Below are positions 41,401 to 48,130 of a DNA stretch of 64,000 nt, piece after piece. The stretch is taken from positions 11,018 to 75,017 of the forward strand of contig CAVPFC010000055.1 of NCBI GenBank assembly GCA_963703605.1. Reading direction: 5' to 3'. The notes under the pieces are model-generated. The model was not told the origin of the DNA and made no database searches. It saw only the letters and a program-made list of their open reading frames with translations. The position numbers were made by a program, and so were the translations under genes. Numbering within the stretch: position 1 is the first letter of the stretch; every line of letters begins with the position of its first letter. Source of the DNA: DASXKD01 sp963703605 (lineage in GTDB: Bacteria; Actinomycetota; Actinomycetes; Streptosporangiales; Streptosporangiaceae).

Positions 41401-42283
41401 ACCGGCGCAGCCGCCGGGGCCGGGGCAGGAACCCGCCGCAACCACTCCGGCGCCGCCGGAGCGAGAACCCGCGCCCGGCCGGGAATCCGGCACGCAGCCG
41501 GCCGCCACGGGCGCCGGAGAACGCTGGGACCCGTTCATCAGTCGTCCCGCGTCCGGCGAACCCCAGCCGGCCGAGGCGGACGGCGGGCGGCCCGAGGACG
41601 CACCGGACGCTGGATCGACGGACGAAGAGCCCGCCCGCGCTGCCGCGCCCCCGCCAGCGGGAGAGCGACCCGTCCCGGGTACGGATGAGGCCACGGGCAG
41701 CCGGGACGCGGGCAAGGCCGGAGGCGATGGCGGCCCGCGTCCCGCCGAAGACGCACGTACCGCGGCGGGCACCGCCGAGCCCGCGATGGCCGAAGGTCCG
41801 CTCGCCGCCGAGCGGGGCCGGGCCGGGGATCCTGACACGGGGGCAGACGCACCGGCCGCCGAGGATGCCCGGGGCGCGGAAAGCGCGGGCAGGTCCGCGG
41901 ACACCAGCGAGGACCAGGCCGCGGCCGCCAAGGACGCTGGACCGGTCCCGGGGCCCGGGGTCGCGGGATCGGCCGGTAAGGCGGAAAAGCCGGGCAGCGA
42001 GGACGGGGCCAAAGAGACGGCGGCAGCCGCGGAGCCGGCTCCGCCCGCCGACGAGAACACGCTCACGGCCGGCGCGGACGGCGACGACGGCGCCAAGGCC
42101 ATGCCGATGGACGGCGAAGTCACGATCGTCCCGGGTGTTTCCCGGTACCACCGGCGGGGATGCATCCTGATCCGGTTCCTCAGCGACGGCGACCTGGAGA
42201 CCGTGACCAGGGCGGCCGCGGAGGCCGCCGGCTCCATCCCCTGCAAGGCGTGCCAGCCGGACAAGCGGGCTTCCGGCAACTAA
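38471..42283 (+). CDS. Large repetitive membrane-anchored protein with C-terminal Ada-like Cys/His motif
   Basis: 1270 residues from GTG 38471 with GGGAGG 6 nt upstream. Two N-terminal hydrophobic segments (~6-27 and ~29-47) are followed by ~1150 residues of Ala/Arg/Asp/Gly/Pro-rich disordered sequence. It includes 18-residue repeats (type GRDRERAASRGDRAEAAS), two 74-residue repeats and four copies of EAAGTGKN. The last ~55 residues are non-repetitive: VTIVPGVSRYHRRGC, hydrophobic/acidic helix, then IPCKACQPDK. The H-x3-C ... C-x2-C spacing resembles the Ada/thermonuclease-type zinc motif. This reading is preferred over other long open frames because only it has membrane segments and the conserved end. 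Function unknown; it sits between divIVA and ileS. Confidence 0.82.
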   Translation: MIRSSALLIAAAMAVLVTGVLASSLELVYVSIGVSILAAVVLSVGVFLRRTELFGSAAARQGASPGWPAADIDGVPAVTGGRARRGDSGLANGWREATPAGAEAGSGSAPDSGETGTTGPARPGRSRDGLVNGDQVASGASNGGSVQDGPGVARRGGERPAGHAGGRSASRTGDEPADREPAVAGAADAEPGRSNRTDREPAVARDDQDVPGAGRDRERAASRGDRADAAPGRDRERAASRGDRAEPSSGRGREQAASRDDRGEVATGRDQDRGEPWPDRQAAGPGRDRDRAASRGDRAEAASGRDRERAASRGDWAEAPSGQDRAGSVSRGDRGEVAAGRDQDRGEPWPERQEAGPGRDRDRAASRGDRAEAASGRDREQAAARDDRAGAASGPDQDRGEPWPERRAGRQGRDRDRAASRGDRAEPGQERAASWQERQAARDRDRAASGDDHATASGRAQDPAASWQEPSATAPAWDRDRSASRDERAAAPGGRDRAVPGDDRPAASGPDQDQAAYWLARRAAALGQDRDQPASGDDRGAAARDRDRGASGDDRAGARGRDVAASGDDRAAAASWQEAQAAAPDRDGAASVDERAAAASGHGPDWTAPWPERGAAAQGRDRGASGDDRAGTRGRDVAASEDDRGAAASWQEVEAAAPDRDRAASVDERAAAASGHGPDWTAPWPERGAAAQGRDQGASGDDRAGTQGRDVAASGDDRAAAASWQERQAAASARGRDRAASEDDRGAAASWQERQAAAASQDRDRAAVSSDGSEAASPGQEWAVSWPDAPGHERAPAADKGEAAPPKDRRAAAEREDRAAAAAEWPVGFRVPPFGDRRATSADQRGRGSADRALDDSGPAAPSGPTAPSGPPAPLPRRQKPAAAARGSSSGGSIWDRPGGEAAGTGKNEAAGTGKNEAAGTGKNEAAGTGKNEAARPAWPATAGPRAMGTGSAATYPPVKPSDGEPGRTGPPPGGSEPAQPPGPGQEPAATTPAPPEREPAPGRESGTQPAATGAGERWDPFISRPASGEPQPAEADGGRPEDAPDAGSTDEEPARAAAPPPAGERPVPGTDEATGSRDAGKAGGDGGPRPAEDARTAAGTAEPAMAEGPLAAERGRAGDPDTGADAPAAEDARGAESAGRSADTSEDQAAAAKDAGPVPGPGVAGSAGKAEKPGSEDGAKETAAAAEPAPPADENTLTAGADGDDGAKAMPMDGEVTIVPGVSRYHRRGCILIRFLSDGDLETVTRAAAEAAGSIPCKACQPDKRASGN
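39110..39770 (+). repeat. 54-bp (18-residue) tandem repeats in the large membrane protein gene
   Basis: About a dozen imperfect units, each starting GGCCGGGACCG or a variant; adjacent starts at 39110 and 39164 show the 54-bp period. Every third or fourth unit is of the DQDRGEPWPERQ type, implying a higher-order order. All units keep frame. Confidence 0.85.
40151..40670 (+). repeat. 222-bp near-identical repeats in the large membrane protein gene
   Basis: CGTGACGTGGCCGCGTCC recurs at 40151, 40373 and 40595, exactly 222 bp (74 codons) apart. Units one and two are complete and nearly identical; the third is partial. Each contains GHGPDWTAPWPERGAAAQ. Such identity suggests recent duplication or gene conversion, and is a risk for assembly collapse. 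Confidence 0.9.
41171..41266 (+). repeat. 24-bp tandem repeat, four copies
   Basis: Four units of GAGGCCGCCGGCACCGGCAA + GAAC, three identical and the fourth with one change (ACC to ACT). They encode EAAGTGKN four times in the disordered part of the large membrane protein. Confidence 0.97.
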
Positions 42284-42328
42284 GCACCAATCAAGCGGGA
42301 CGCCCAATAAAGCGTGGCGCGCAGACGC

Positions 42329-45300
42329 TCAGGCGCGGCGGAGCCAGAAGGTCAGGGCCAGGTCGTCGTCGGTGTGCTCGCGGAGGGTCGGCGCCGCGTC
42401 GGCCTGCTCCGGGCGGCCGGCCCGGAACCGCCCGGCGAGGACCTCGCCCGCTATCAGCGCCCCGTGCTCGGTCAGCGCCTCGGCAAGGCCGGGGTCGGTG
42501 GACTCCCACCAGAACAGGATCCGGTCGGTGACGTCGAGGCCGTCCGCCTTACGGGCGTCCTGGACCAGCCGGATCACCTCCCGCGCCAGTCCCTCGCGGC
42601 GCAGTTCCGGGGTGATGGTGAGCTCGAGCGCAGCGGTCTCACCGCCCTCGGTGGCGACCGACCAGCCCGCCCGGGGGGTCTGGGTGACGATGACGTCGTC
42701 CGGTCCCACCGGGACCGGCTCGCCATCGACCAGCACCGACGCGGTGCCCGCGGCCTGCAACTCGGCCGACAGCGCGGCCGGGTCCGCGGCGGTGACCGCC
42801 GCGGCGACCGCCTGGGTACGGTTGCCGAAACGGCGGCCCAGCGCCCGGAAGTTGGGCTTCACCACGTGGTCCACCAGGTCATCGCCGACCGTGCTCAGCG
42901 CCTCCACGGCGCGGACGTTCAGCTCGGCGGCGACCTCGGCGCGCAGCTCCTCGGGCAGGCCGGCAAAGCCCGCCGCGCCCACGAGCACCCGCGGCAGCGG
43001 CTGGCGGATGCCGAGGGATGCCGCGGCGCGGGCGGACCTGCCCAGCTCCACCACCCGCCGGACCAGGCTCATCTGCTCGGTCAGCCGCTGGTCCACCAGG
43101 GCCGGATCGGCCGTCGGCCAGGTGGCGAGGTGCACGGAGTCCGGGCCCTCCCCGGCGCGCAGGATTCCCCACACGTAGTCGGTGATGAACGGCACGATCG
43201 GCGCCAGCAGCCTGGTGAGGGTCTCCAGGCATTGGTAGAGCGTGGCGAAGGCCGCCGCCCCGTCCGGGGTCTGCGGTCCCTCCCAGAACCGGCGCCGGGA
43301 CCGGCGCACATACCAGTTGGACAGGTCGTCGATGAACGCGCCGAGCCGGCGCCCCGCCGCGCTGGTGTCGAAGTCCTCCAGTGCGGCCGTGACGTCCGAG
43401 GTCACCTGCGTCAGCTCGCTCAGCACCCACCGGTCGAGCACCGGCCTGGCTGACGGTGGCGGGGCACTCGCCAGCAACGAAGGCCCCCAGGCCGCGTTCT
43501 GGGCCGCCGCGGCGTTGGCGTAAAGCACAAAGAACGAGACCGTGTTCCAGTACGTGAGCAGCACCTTGCGCACGACTTCGGCAAGCGTGGCGTGCCCGAC
43601 CTTGCGCACCGACCATGGCGAGCCCACGGCCGCGAAGTACCAGCGCACCGCGTCCGCGCCCTGCTCGGCCATCAGGGGCATGGGTTCGAGCACGTTGCCG
43701 AGGTGCTTGCTCATCTTGCGCCCATGCTCGTCCACCACCAGGCCGAGGCAGACCACGTTCTCATACGAGGACCGGCCGAACACCAGCGTGCCGACCGCCA
43801 TCAGCGAGTAGAACCAGCCCCGGGTCTGGTCGATCGCCTCGCAGATGAACTGCGCCGGGTAGGCCCGCTCGAACTCGTCCTCGTTGCGCAGCGGCGCGCC
43901 GTGCTGGGCGAACGGCATGGAGCCGGAGTCGTACCACGCGTCGATGACCTCGGGCACCCGCTGGGCCGGCCCACCGCACTCCCGGCAGTTGATCACCACC
44001 GCGTCCACGTAGGGGCGGTGCGGGTCGAGGCCGGACAGGTCGCGCCCGGCGAGTTCGCTCAATTCGGCGAGCGATCCCACGCAGGTCAGGTGCTGATCGT
44101 CGCACTCCCAGATGGGCAGCGGCGTACCCCAGTACCTGGTGCGCGACAGCGCCCAGTCCACGTTGTTACGCAGCCACTCCCCGTATCTGCCTTCCTTGAT
44201 GTTCGGCGGCTGCCAGTTCGTGCGCTCGTTCTCGGCGAGAAGCTGATCCTTGATCAGGGTGGTGCGGATGTACCAGGACGGCAGCGCGTAGTACAGCAAC
44301 GGCGAGTGGCACCGCCAGCAGTGGGGGTAGCTGTGGTCGTGCAGGTCCTCGCGGAACATCAGGCCGCGCTCGGCCAGATCATGGGAGAGGACCGGGTTGG
44401 CGTCGGAGAAGAACATCCCGCCCACCATCGGCACCGATGCCAGGAACCGGCCGTCCAGCCCGATCGGGTTCACCACCGGCAGCCCGTTGGCCCGCCCCAC
44501 CTCCATGTCGTCCGCGCCGAACGCGGGCGCCAAGTGCACGAGCCCGGTTCCGTCTTCAGTGCTGACGAAGCCGGCGGTGACCACCACGTGGGCGTCGGGG
44601 ATCTCCACCAAGTTGAACGGCGGGCGGTAGCGGGCCCCGGCCAGCTCGCTGCCCTGGATCCGGGAGACGACGTGCCAGCCCTCGCCGAGCACCCGGGCGA
44701 ACAGCTTCTCCGCAAGCAGCACAAGCTCGCTGTCGCCGGCCTTGCGCGCGACCACGTAGGTCTCGTCCGGGTTGACGGCGACCGCGGTGTTGGAGACCAG
44801 CGTCCACGGGGTCGTGGTCCACACCAGCATGTCGGCACCGCTCGCCGCCTCGGCGCCGGGGGGGACGCTGAGCAGCGGGAACCGTACCGTCACCGACGGG
44901 TCGGTCCTCATCTCGTAGACGTCGGGCTGGCCCATCTCGTGGTCGGACAGCGGGGTCTCGCAACGCGGGCAGTACGGGCTGATCCGGAAGTCCTTGACCA
45001 GCAGGCCCTTGTCGAAGATGACCTTGAGGGACCACCAGACCGACTCGATGTAGCCCGGGTTCATGGTCCAGTAGGCATGCGCCAGGTCGGTCCAGTAGCC
45101 GAGCCGCGTGGTGAGCTCCTCGAACGCATCCACGTGCAGCGTCACCGACTCCCGGCAGCGCTGGTTGAACGCGGCGATGCCGTACGCCTCGATGTCCTTC
45201 TTGCCGGAAAGCCCGAGTTCCTTCTCGACCGCGACCTCGACCGGCAGGCCGTGGCAGTCCCAGCCGGCCTGGCGGGGGACGTGGAAGCCCTGCATGGTCT

Positions 45301-45541
45301 TGAACCGGGGGAAGACGTCCTTGAAGACGCGGGCCTCGATGTGGTGCACGCCGGGCATGCCGTTGGCGGTCGGCGGCCCCTCGTAGAACGTCCACATGGG
45401 GCCCGCTGCGGTGCGTTCGAGGGAGCGGCCGAACACCTTGCCGTCCTGCCACCGCTGGAGGATCTCCAGTTCCATCGCGGGCAGGTCGATGGCCGCGGGC
45501 ACGGCAGGGAAGAAGGGCGTGGCGCGGTCCGGGTGCGACAT
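42329..45541 (-). CDS. ileS: Isoleucyl-tRNA synthetase, eukaryote-like type
   Basis: 1070 residues from ATG 45541, with AGGAGG 8 nt upstream. The HIGH-like motif is PPTANGMPGVHH, the KMSKS motif is GRKMSKHLGN, and the CP1 editing domain includes WTTTPWTLVSNTAVAVN. GWDCHGLPVEVAVEKELGL and CPRCETPLSDHE are present. The PGxHH motif and ~1070-residue length fit the eukaryote-like IleRS class (with the mycobacterial enzyme and IleS2) associated with low mupirocin sensitivity; that phenotype is inference. The gene is controlled by a T-box leader and is convergent with the large repetitive gene, 45 nt away. Confidence 0.96.
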   Translation of the reverse strand: MSHPDRATPFFPAVPAAIDLPAMELEILQRWQDGKVFGRSLERTAAGPMWTFYEGPPTANGMPGVHHIEARVFKDVFPRFKTMQGFHVPRQAGWDCHGLPVEVAVEKELGLSGKKDIEAYGIAAFNQRCRESVTLHVDAFEELTTRLGYWTDLAHAYWTMNPGYIESVWWSLKVIFDKGLLVKDFRISPYCPRCETPLSDHEMGQPDVYEMRTDPSVTVRFPLLSVPPGAEAASGADMLVWTTTPWTLVSNTAVAVNPDETYVVARKAGDSELVLLAEKLFARVLGEGWHVVSRIQGSELAGARYRPPFNLVEIPDAHVVVTAGFVSTEDGTGLVHLAPAFGADDMEVGRANGLPVVNPIGLDGRFLASVPMVGGMFFSDANPVLSHDLAERGLMFREDLHDHSYPHCWRCHSPLLYYALPSWYIRTTLIKDQLLAENERTNWQPPNIKEGRYGEWLRNNVDWALSRTRYWGTPLPIWECDDQHLTCVGSLAELSELAGRDLSGLDPHRPYVDAVVINCRECGGPAQRVPEVIDAWYDSGSMPFAQHGAPLRNEDEFERAYPAQFICEAIDQTRGWFYSLMAVGTLVFGRSSYENVVCLGLVVDEHGRKMSKHLGNVLEPMPLMAEQGADAVRWYFAAVGSPWSVRKVGHATLAEVVRKVLLTYWNTVSFFVLYANAAAAQNAAWGPSLLASAPPPSARPVLDRWVLSELTQVTSDVTAALEDFDTSAAGRRLGAFIDDLSNWYVRRSRRRFWEGPQTPDGAAAFATLYQCLETLTRLLAPIVPFITDYVWGILRAGEGPDSVHLATWPTADPALVDQRLTEQMSLVRRVVELGRSARAAASLGIRQPLPRVLVGAAGFAGLPEELRAEVAAELNVRAVEALSTVGDDLVDHVVKPNFRALGRRFGNRTQAVAAAVTAADPAALSAELQAAGTASVLVDGEPVPVGPDDVIVTQTPRAGWSVATEGGETAALELTITPELRREGLAREVIRLVQDARKADGLDVTDRILFWWESTDPGLAEALTEHGALIAGEVLAGRFRAGRPEQADAAPTLREHTDDDLALTFWLRRA

Positions 45542-45547
45542 GGGCTG

Positions 45548-45861
45548 ACCCTCCTGCGGTCGTTGCGCGGCTCGCGCGCACGGCGTCGCTGGAGGGACGG
45601 GACTTGGCCGGCGGCGGTCCCGCGGTACCACCCTCCTTGACCGCGTCGCCCGGGGGCGGATCGCGGCCCTCTCCACTTCTGGCCTGCGGCCGGTTCTACT
45701 GGGCTGTGCCGCGCCCGGCCGAGGTGCCGTGGCGTGGGATGGCTGTTCTTCCGGCGGCTCCGGGGTGATCTGGTCCGCTGGGCGGCCCGCCGGGCTCACA
45801 CCATCCCCGGTTCGCTCGTGGCCGCTGACAGCGGCAGCTGTCCCCATCAACGCTGTCGCAG
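45548..45861 (-). promoter_or_regulatory. T-box riboswitch, ileS leader (translational type)
   Basis: On the minus strand the canonical T-box AGGGTGGTACCGCGG lies at 45634-45620. Upstream, GGGATGGTGTGAGCCCGG resembles the end of the ultrashort stem I of actinobacterial ileS leaders, and ATC in CAGATCACC (45769-45767) is a candidate isoleucine specifier. Downstream, CCCTCC (45596-45591) can pair with the ileS GGAGGG (45554-45549), a plausible Shine-Dalgarno sequestrator. Thus uncharged tRNA-Ile should open the start site. A -10-like TATCGT is at 45873-45868. The remaining gap to 46000 contains the divergent traR/dksA promoter; no gene is seen in it. Confidence 0.88.
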
Positions 45862-46000
45862 ACCCACACGATATCCGATGCCACCGGCCGCGGTCACATG
45901 CGTTTGCGGAGCCCCGCCGCGGCGAAATATCCTCCGGTGACTGCCCGCATTCAAGATCGACTGACCGGGCCAGCAACCATTGCGCAAAGGGAGGCAGACT

Positions 46001-46420
46001 ATGGCCGCAGCCTCGGGTGCTAGCGCCGCCGCTCTTCCCGTGCGCCCAGGGGAGAAGCCCTGGACCGAGGCCGAGCTGAAGAAGGTGCGCCAGCAACTCG
46101 AAGCCGAGATCGCCGGGCTCGTCGCGGAGATCGGCGAGGCCGAGTCGGCGATCGCCGAGCGGCTCGGTGACGCGGTCGGGGATGCCGGGGACGACCAGGC
46201 GGATGCGGGGGCCAAGACCTTCCAGCGTGAGCACGAGCTCGCGCTCACCCAGAACGCGCGCGAGCTGCTGGAACTCAGCGAGCGTGCGCTGGCGCGGATG
46301 GATGACGGCAGTTTCGGCGTTTGTGATTCATGTGGGCAGGCGATCGGCAAGGCGCGGCTTCAGGCGTTTCCGCGGGCGACGCTGTGCGTAACATGCAAGC
46401 AACGCGAGGAAAGGCGCTGA
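46001..46420 (+). CDS. TraR/DksA-family C4 zinc-finger protein
   Basis: 139 residues from ATG 46001 (AAAGGGAGG 6-7 nt upstream). An N-terminal coiled coil (~28-100) precedes the C4 zinc finger GVCDSCGQAIGKARLQAFPRATLCVTCKQ. DksA relatives enter the RNA polymerase secondary channel; actinobacterial members next to ileS and lspA are poorly studied. All four cysteines are intact. It is followed by lspA after 2 nt. Confidence 0.93.
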   Translation: MAAASGASAAALPVRPGEKPWTEAELKKVRQQLEAEIAGLVAEIGEAESAIAERLGDAVGDAGDDQADAGAKTFQREHELALTQNARELLELSERALARMDDGSFGVCDSCGQAIGKARLQAFPRATLCVTCKQREERR

Positions 46421-46422
46421 AG

Positions 46423-47043
46423 GTGCAGCAAGCGGACCCCCAGCAGCAGCCGGGTGACCCGGAGCAGCCGGGGACCCCGCGGCAGCCGGAGGGCCCGCGC
46501 CGGGTGGCCCTGCTGTTCGCCGTCGCCCTGGCCGTCCTCGCCGCGGACGTGATCTCCAAGGTCATCGTGGTGGCCACGCTCAAGCCCGACCAGCCGGTGT
46601 GGCTGATCAGCGGCGTGCTGGACCTGAACCTGACCCGTAACAGCGGAGCCGCGTTCAGCTTCGGCACCGGGCAGACCGTCGTCTTCACCGCCATCGCGAT
46701 CGGGGTGATCATCTTCATCCTGCGTACCTCGCGGCGGCTGCGCAGCCTGCCCTGGGCGGTGACGCTCGGGCTGCTGCTCGGCGGCGCGGCGGGCAACCTG
46801 ACCGACCGGCTGCTTCGCTCGCCCGGGGTGTTCCGCGGCGACGTGGTGGACTGGATACAGCTGCCGCACTGGCCGGTCTTCAACGTGGCCGACTCGTGCA
46901 TCGTGTGCGGCGGGTTCCTCGCCGTGCTCCTGGCCACCCGCGGCATGCGGCTGGACGGCACCAGGGAGTTCCCGGCCAGGAAGAGCGAGGACGCCCCCCC
47001 GAAGCCGTCCGGGGAGCCCCAGGCGGGAGACAACCAGCCGTGA
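46423..47043 (+). CDS. lspA: Lipoprotein signal peptidase (signal peptidase II)
   Basis: 206 residues from GTG 46423, with GAGGAAAGG ~8 nt upstream; an ATG at 46393 would overlap the preceding gene. Four membrane spans. Catalytic Asp residues in NLTDRLLR and FNVADSCIV, plus LTRNSGAAFSFG. It cleaves prolipoprotein signal peptides after lipid attachment. The N-terminal ~28 residues are Gln/Pro-rich and the C-terminal tail is Pro/Lys-rich. Overlaps the pseudouridine synthase gene by 4 bp. Confidence 0.95.
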   Translation: MQQADPQQQPGDPEQPGTPRQPEGPRRVALLFAVALAVLAADVISKVIVVATLKPDQPVWLISGVLDLNLTRNSGAAFSFGTGQTVVFTAIAIGVIIFILRTSRRLRSLPWAVTLGLLLGGAAGNLTDRLLRSPGVFRGDVVDWIQLPHWPVFNVADSCIVCGGFLAVLLATRGMRLDGTREFPARKSEDAPPKPSGEPQAGDNQP

Positions 47044-47972
47044 CCACCGGCCCGCGCCGGGTGGCTGTTCCCGAAGGGCTGGACGGTGAGCGGCTCGACG
47101 CAGCCCTGGCGCGCATGTTCGGCCTATCCCGGGCCACCGCCGCGGAGCTTGTCACCAGCGGCAACGTGCTGGTCGCCGGGCGCCCCGCGGCCAAGTCGGA
47201 ACGGGTGCCCGCCGGTGAGTGGCTCGAGGTGACGCTGCCGCCGCCGCCCACCACCCCGTCCCTCGCCCCCGAGCCGGTGCCCGGGCTGTCCATCGTCGCC
47301 GAGGACGCCGACATCGTGGTGGTCGACAAGCCGGCCGGTGTCGCCGCGCACCCGACGCCGGGCTGGTCCGGGCCCACCGTGCTGGAGGGGCTGCTGGCCA
47401 CCGGGCACACGATCGCCACCTCCGGCGCCGCCGAGCGCCAGGGCATCGTGCACCGGCTGGACGCCGGCACCTCCGGGCTCATGGTGGTGGCCAAGAGTGA
47501 GCCGGCCTACTCCGCGCTCAAGCGGGCGTTCCGCGAGCGCGCGGTGGACAAGCGGTACCACGCGCTGGTGCAGGGGCACCCGGACCCGTTGCGCGGCACG
47601 GTCGACGCGCCGATCGGCCGGCACCCGTCGGGAGACGGGCGGTTCGCGGTGATCGCCGAGGGCCGCCCCAGCGTGACCCACTACGACACGGACGAGGCGT
47701 TCCGGGCCGCCAGCCTGCTCGAGGTCAAGCTGGAGACCGGCCGCACCCACCAGATCCGGGTGCACATGGCGGCGCTGCGCCACCCGTGCGTGGGCGACCG
47801 GCTCTACGGCGCGGACCCGTCGCTGACCGCCCGGCTGGGCCTCTCCCGGCAGTGGCTGCACGCCGTGCGGCTGGGTTTCGCGCATCCGGCGGACGGGCGG
47901 TGGGCCGAGTTCCACAGTTCGTATCCGCCTGATTTGTCCCACGCCCTGGAAGTCCTGCGCGCCGAGAGCTGA
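47040..47972 (+). CDS. RluA/RluD-family pseudouridine synthase
   Basis: 310 residues. An N-terminal S4 domain (LDAALARMFGLSRATAAELV...) precedes the catalytic domain with Asp in HRLDAGTSGLMVVAK. DADIVVVDKPAGVAAHPT, KRYHALVQG, LETGRTHQIRVHMA and HPCVGDRLYGAD are family motifs. It modifies uridines in 23S rRNA, RluD-like by its S4 domain and lspA neighbourhood. GTG 47040 overlaps the lspA stop. Confidence 0.95.
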   Translation: MTTGPRRVAVPEGLDGERLDAALARMFGLSRATAAELVTSGNVLVAGRPAAKSERVPAGEWLEVTLPPPPTTPSLAPEPVPGLSIVAEDADIVVVDKPAGVAAHPTPGWSGPTVLEGLLATGHTIATSGAAERQGIVHRLDAGTSGLMVVAKSEPAYSALKRAFRERAVDKRYHALVQGHPDPLRGTVDAPIGRHPSGDGRFAVIAEGRPSVTHYDTDEAFRAASLLEVKLETGRTHQIRVHMAALRHPCVGDRLYGADPSLTARLGLSRQWLHAVRLGFAHPADGRWAEFHSSYPPDLSHALEVLRAES

Positions 47973-48130
47973 CCCCCGGCGCGGCGCGCTGCGGGCACGG
48001 CGGGGCGTGGATTACGCTCAGGGAGCCGGGTCAGCGCGGGTGCGTTTCAGGGGCGCTGGCCACTTCCCCCGGCCCTGGTACACGCGCCCGTAAGGGCGTT
48101 ACGACGCATGCCTGAAGGAGGCGGTTCTTC

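Noticed and set aside
38745..42170. Alternative 1141-residue plus-strand frame and an 810-residue minus-strand frame over the repetitive gene
   Set aside because: They are Arg/Pro-rich products of GC-biased, in-phase repeats. Neither has membrane segments, a recognisable domain or a good ribosome-binding site; the 1270-residue frame has all three.
48089..48103. CGTAA-N5-TTACG palindrome before dnaE as an SOS-like operator
   Set aside because: It does not match the actinobacterial LexA consensus (GAAC-N4-GTTC) and the arms are only 5 bp.
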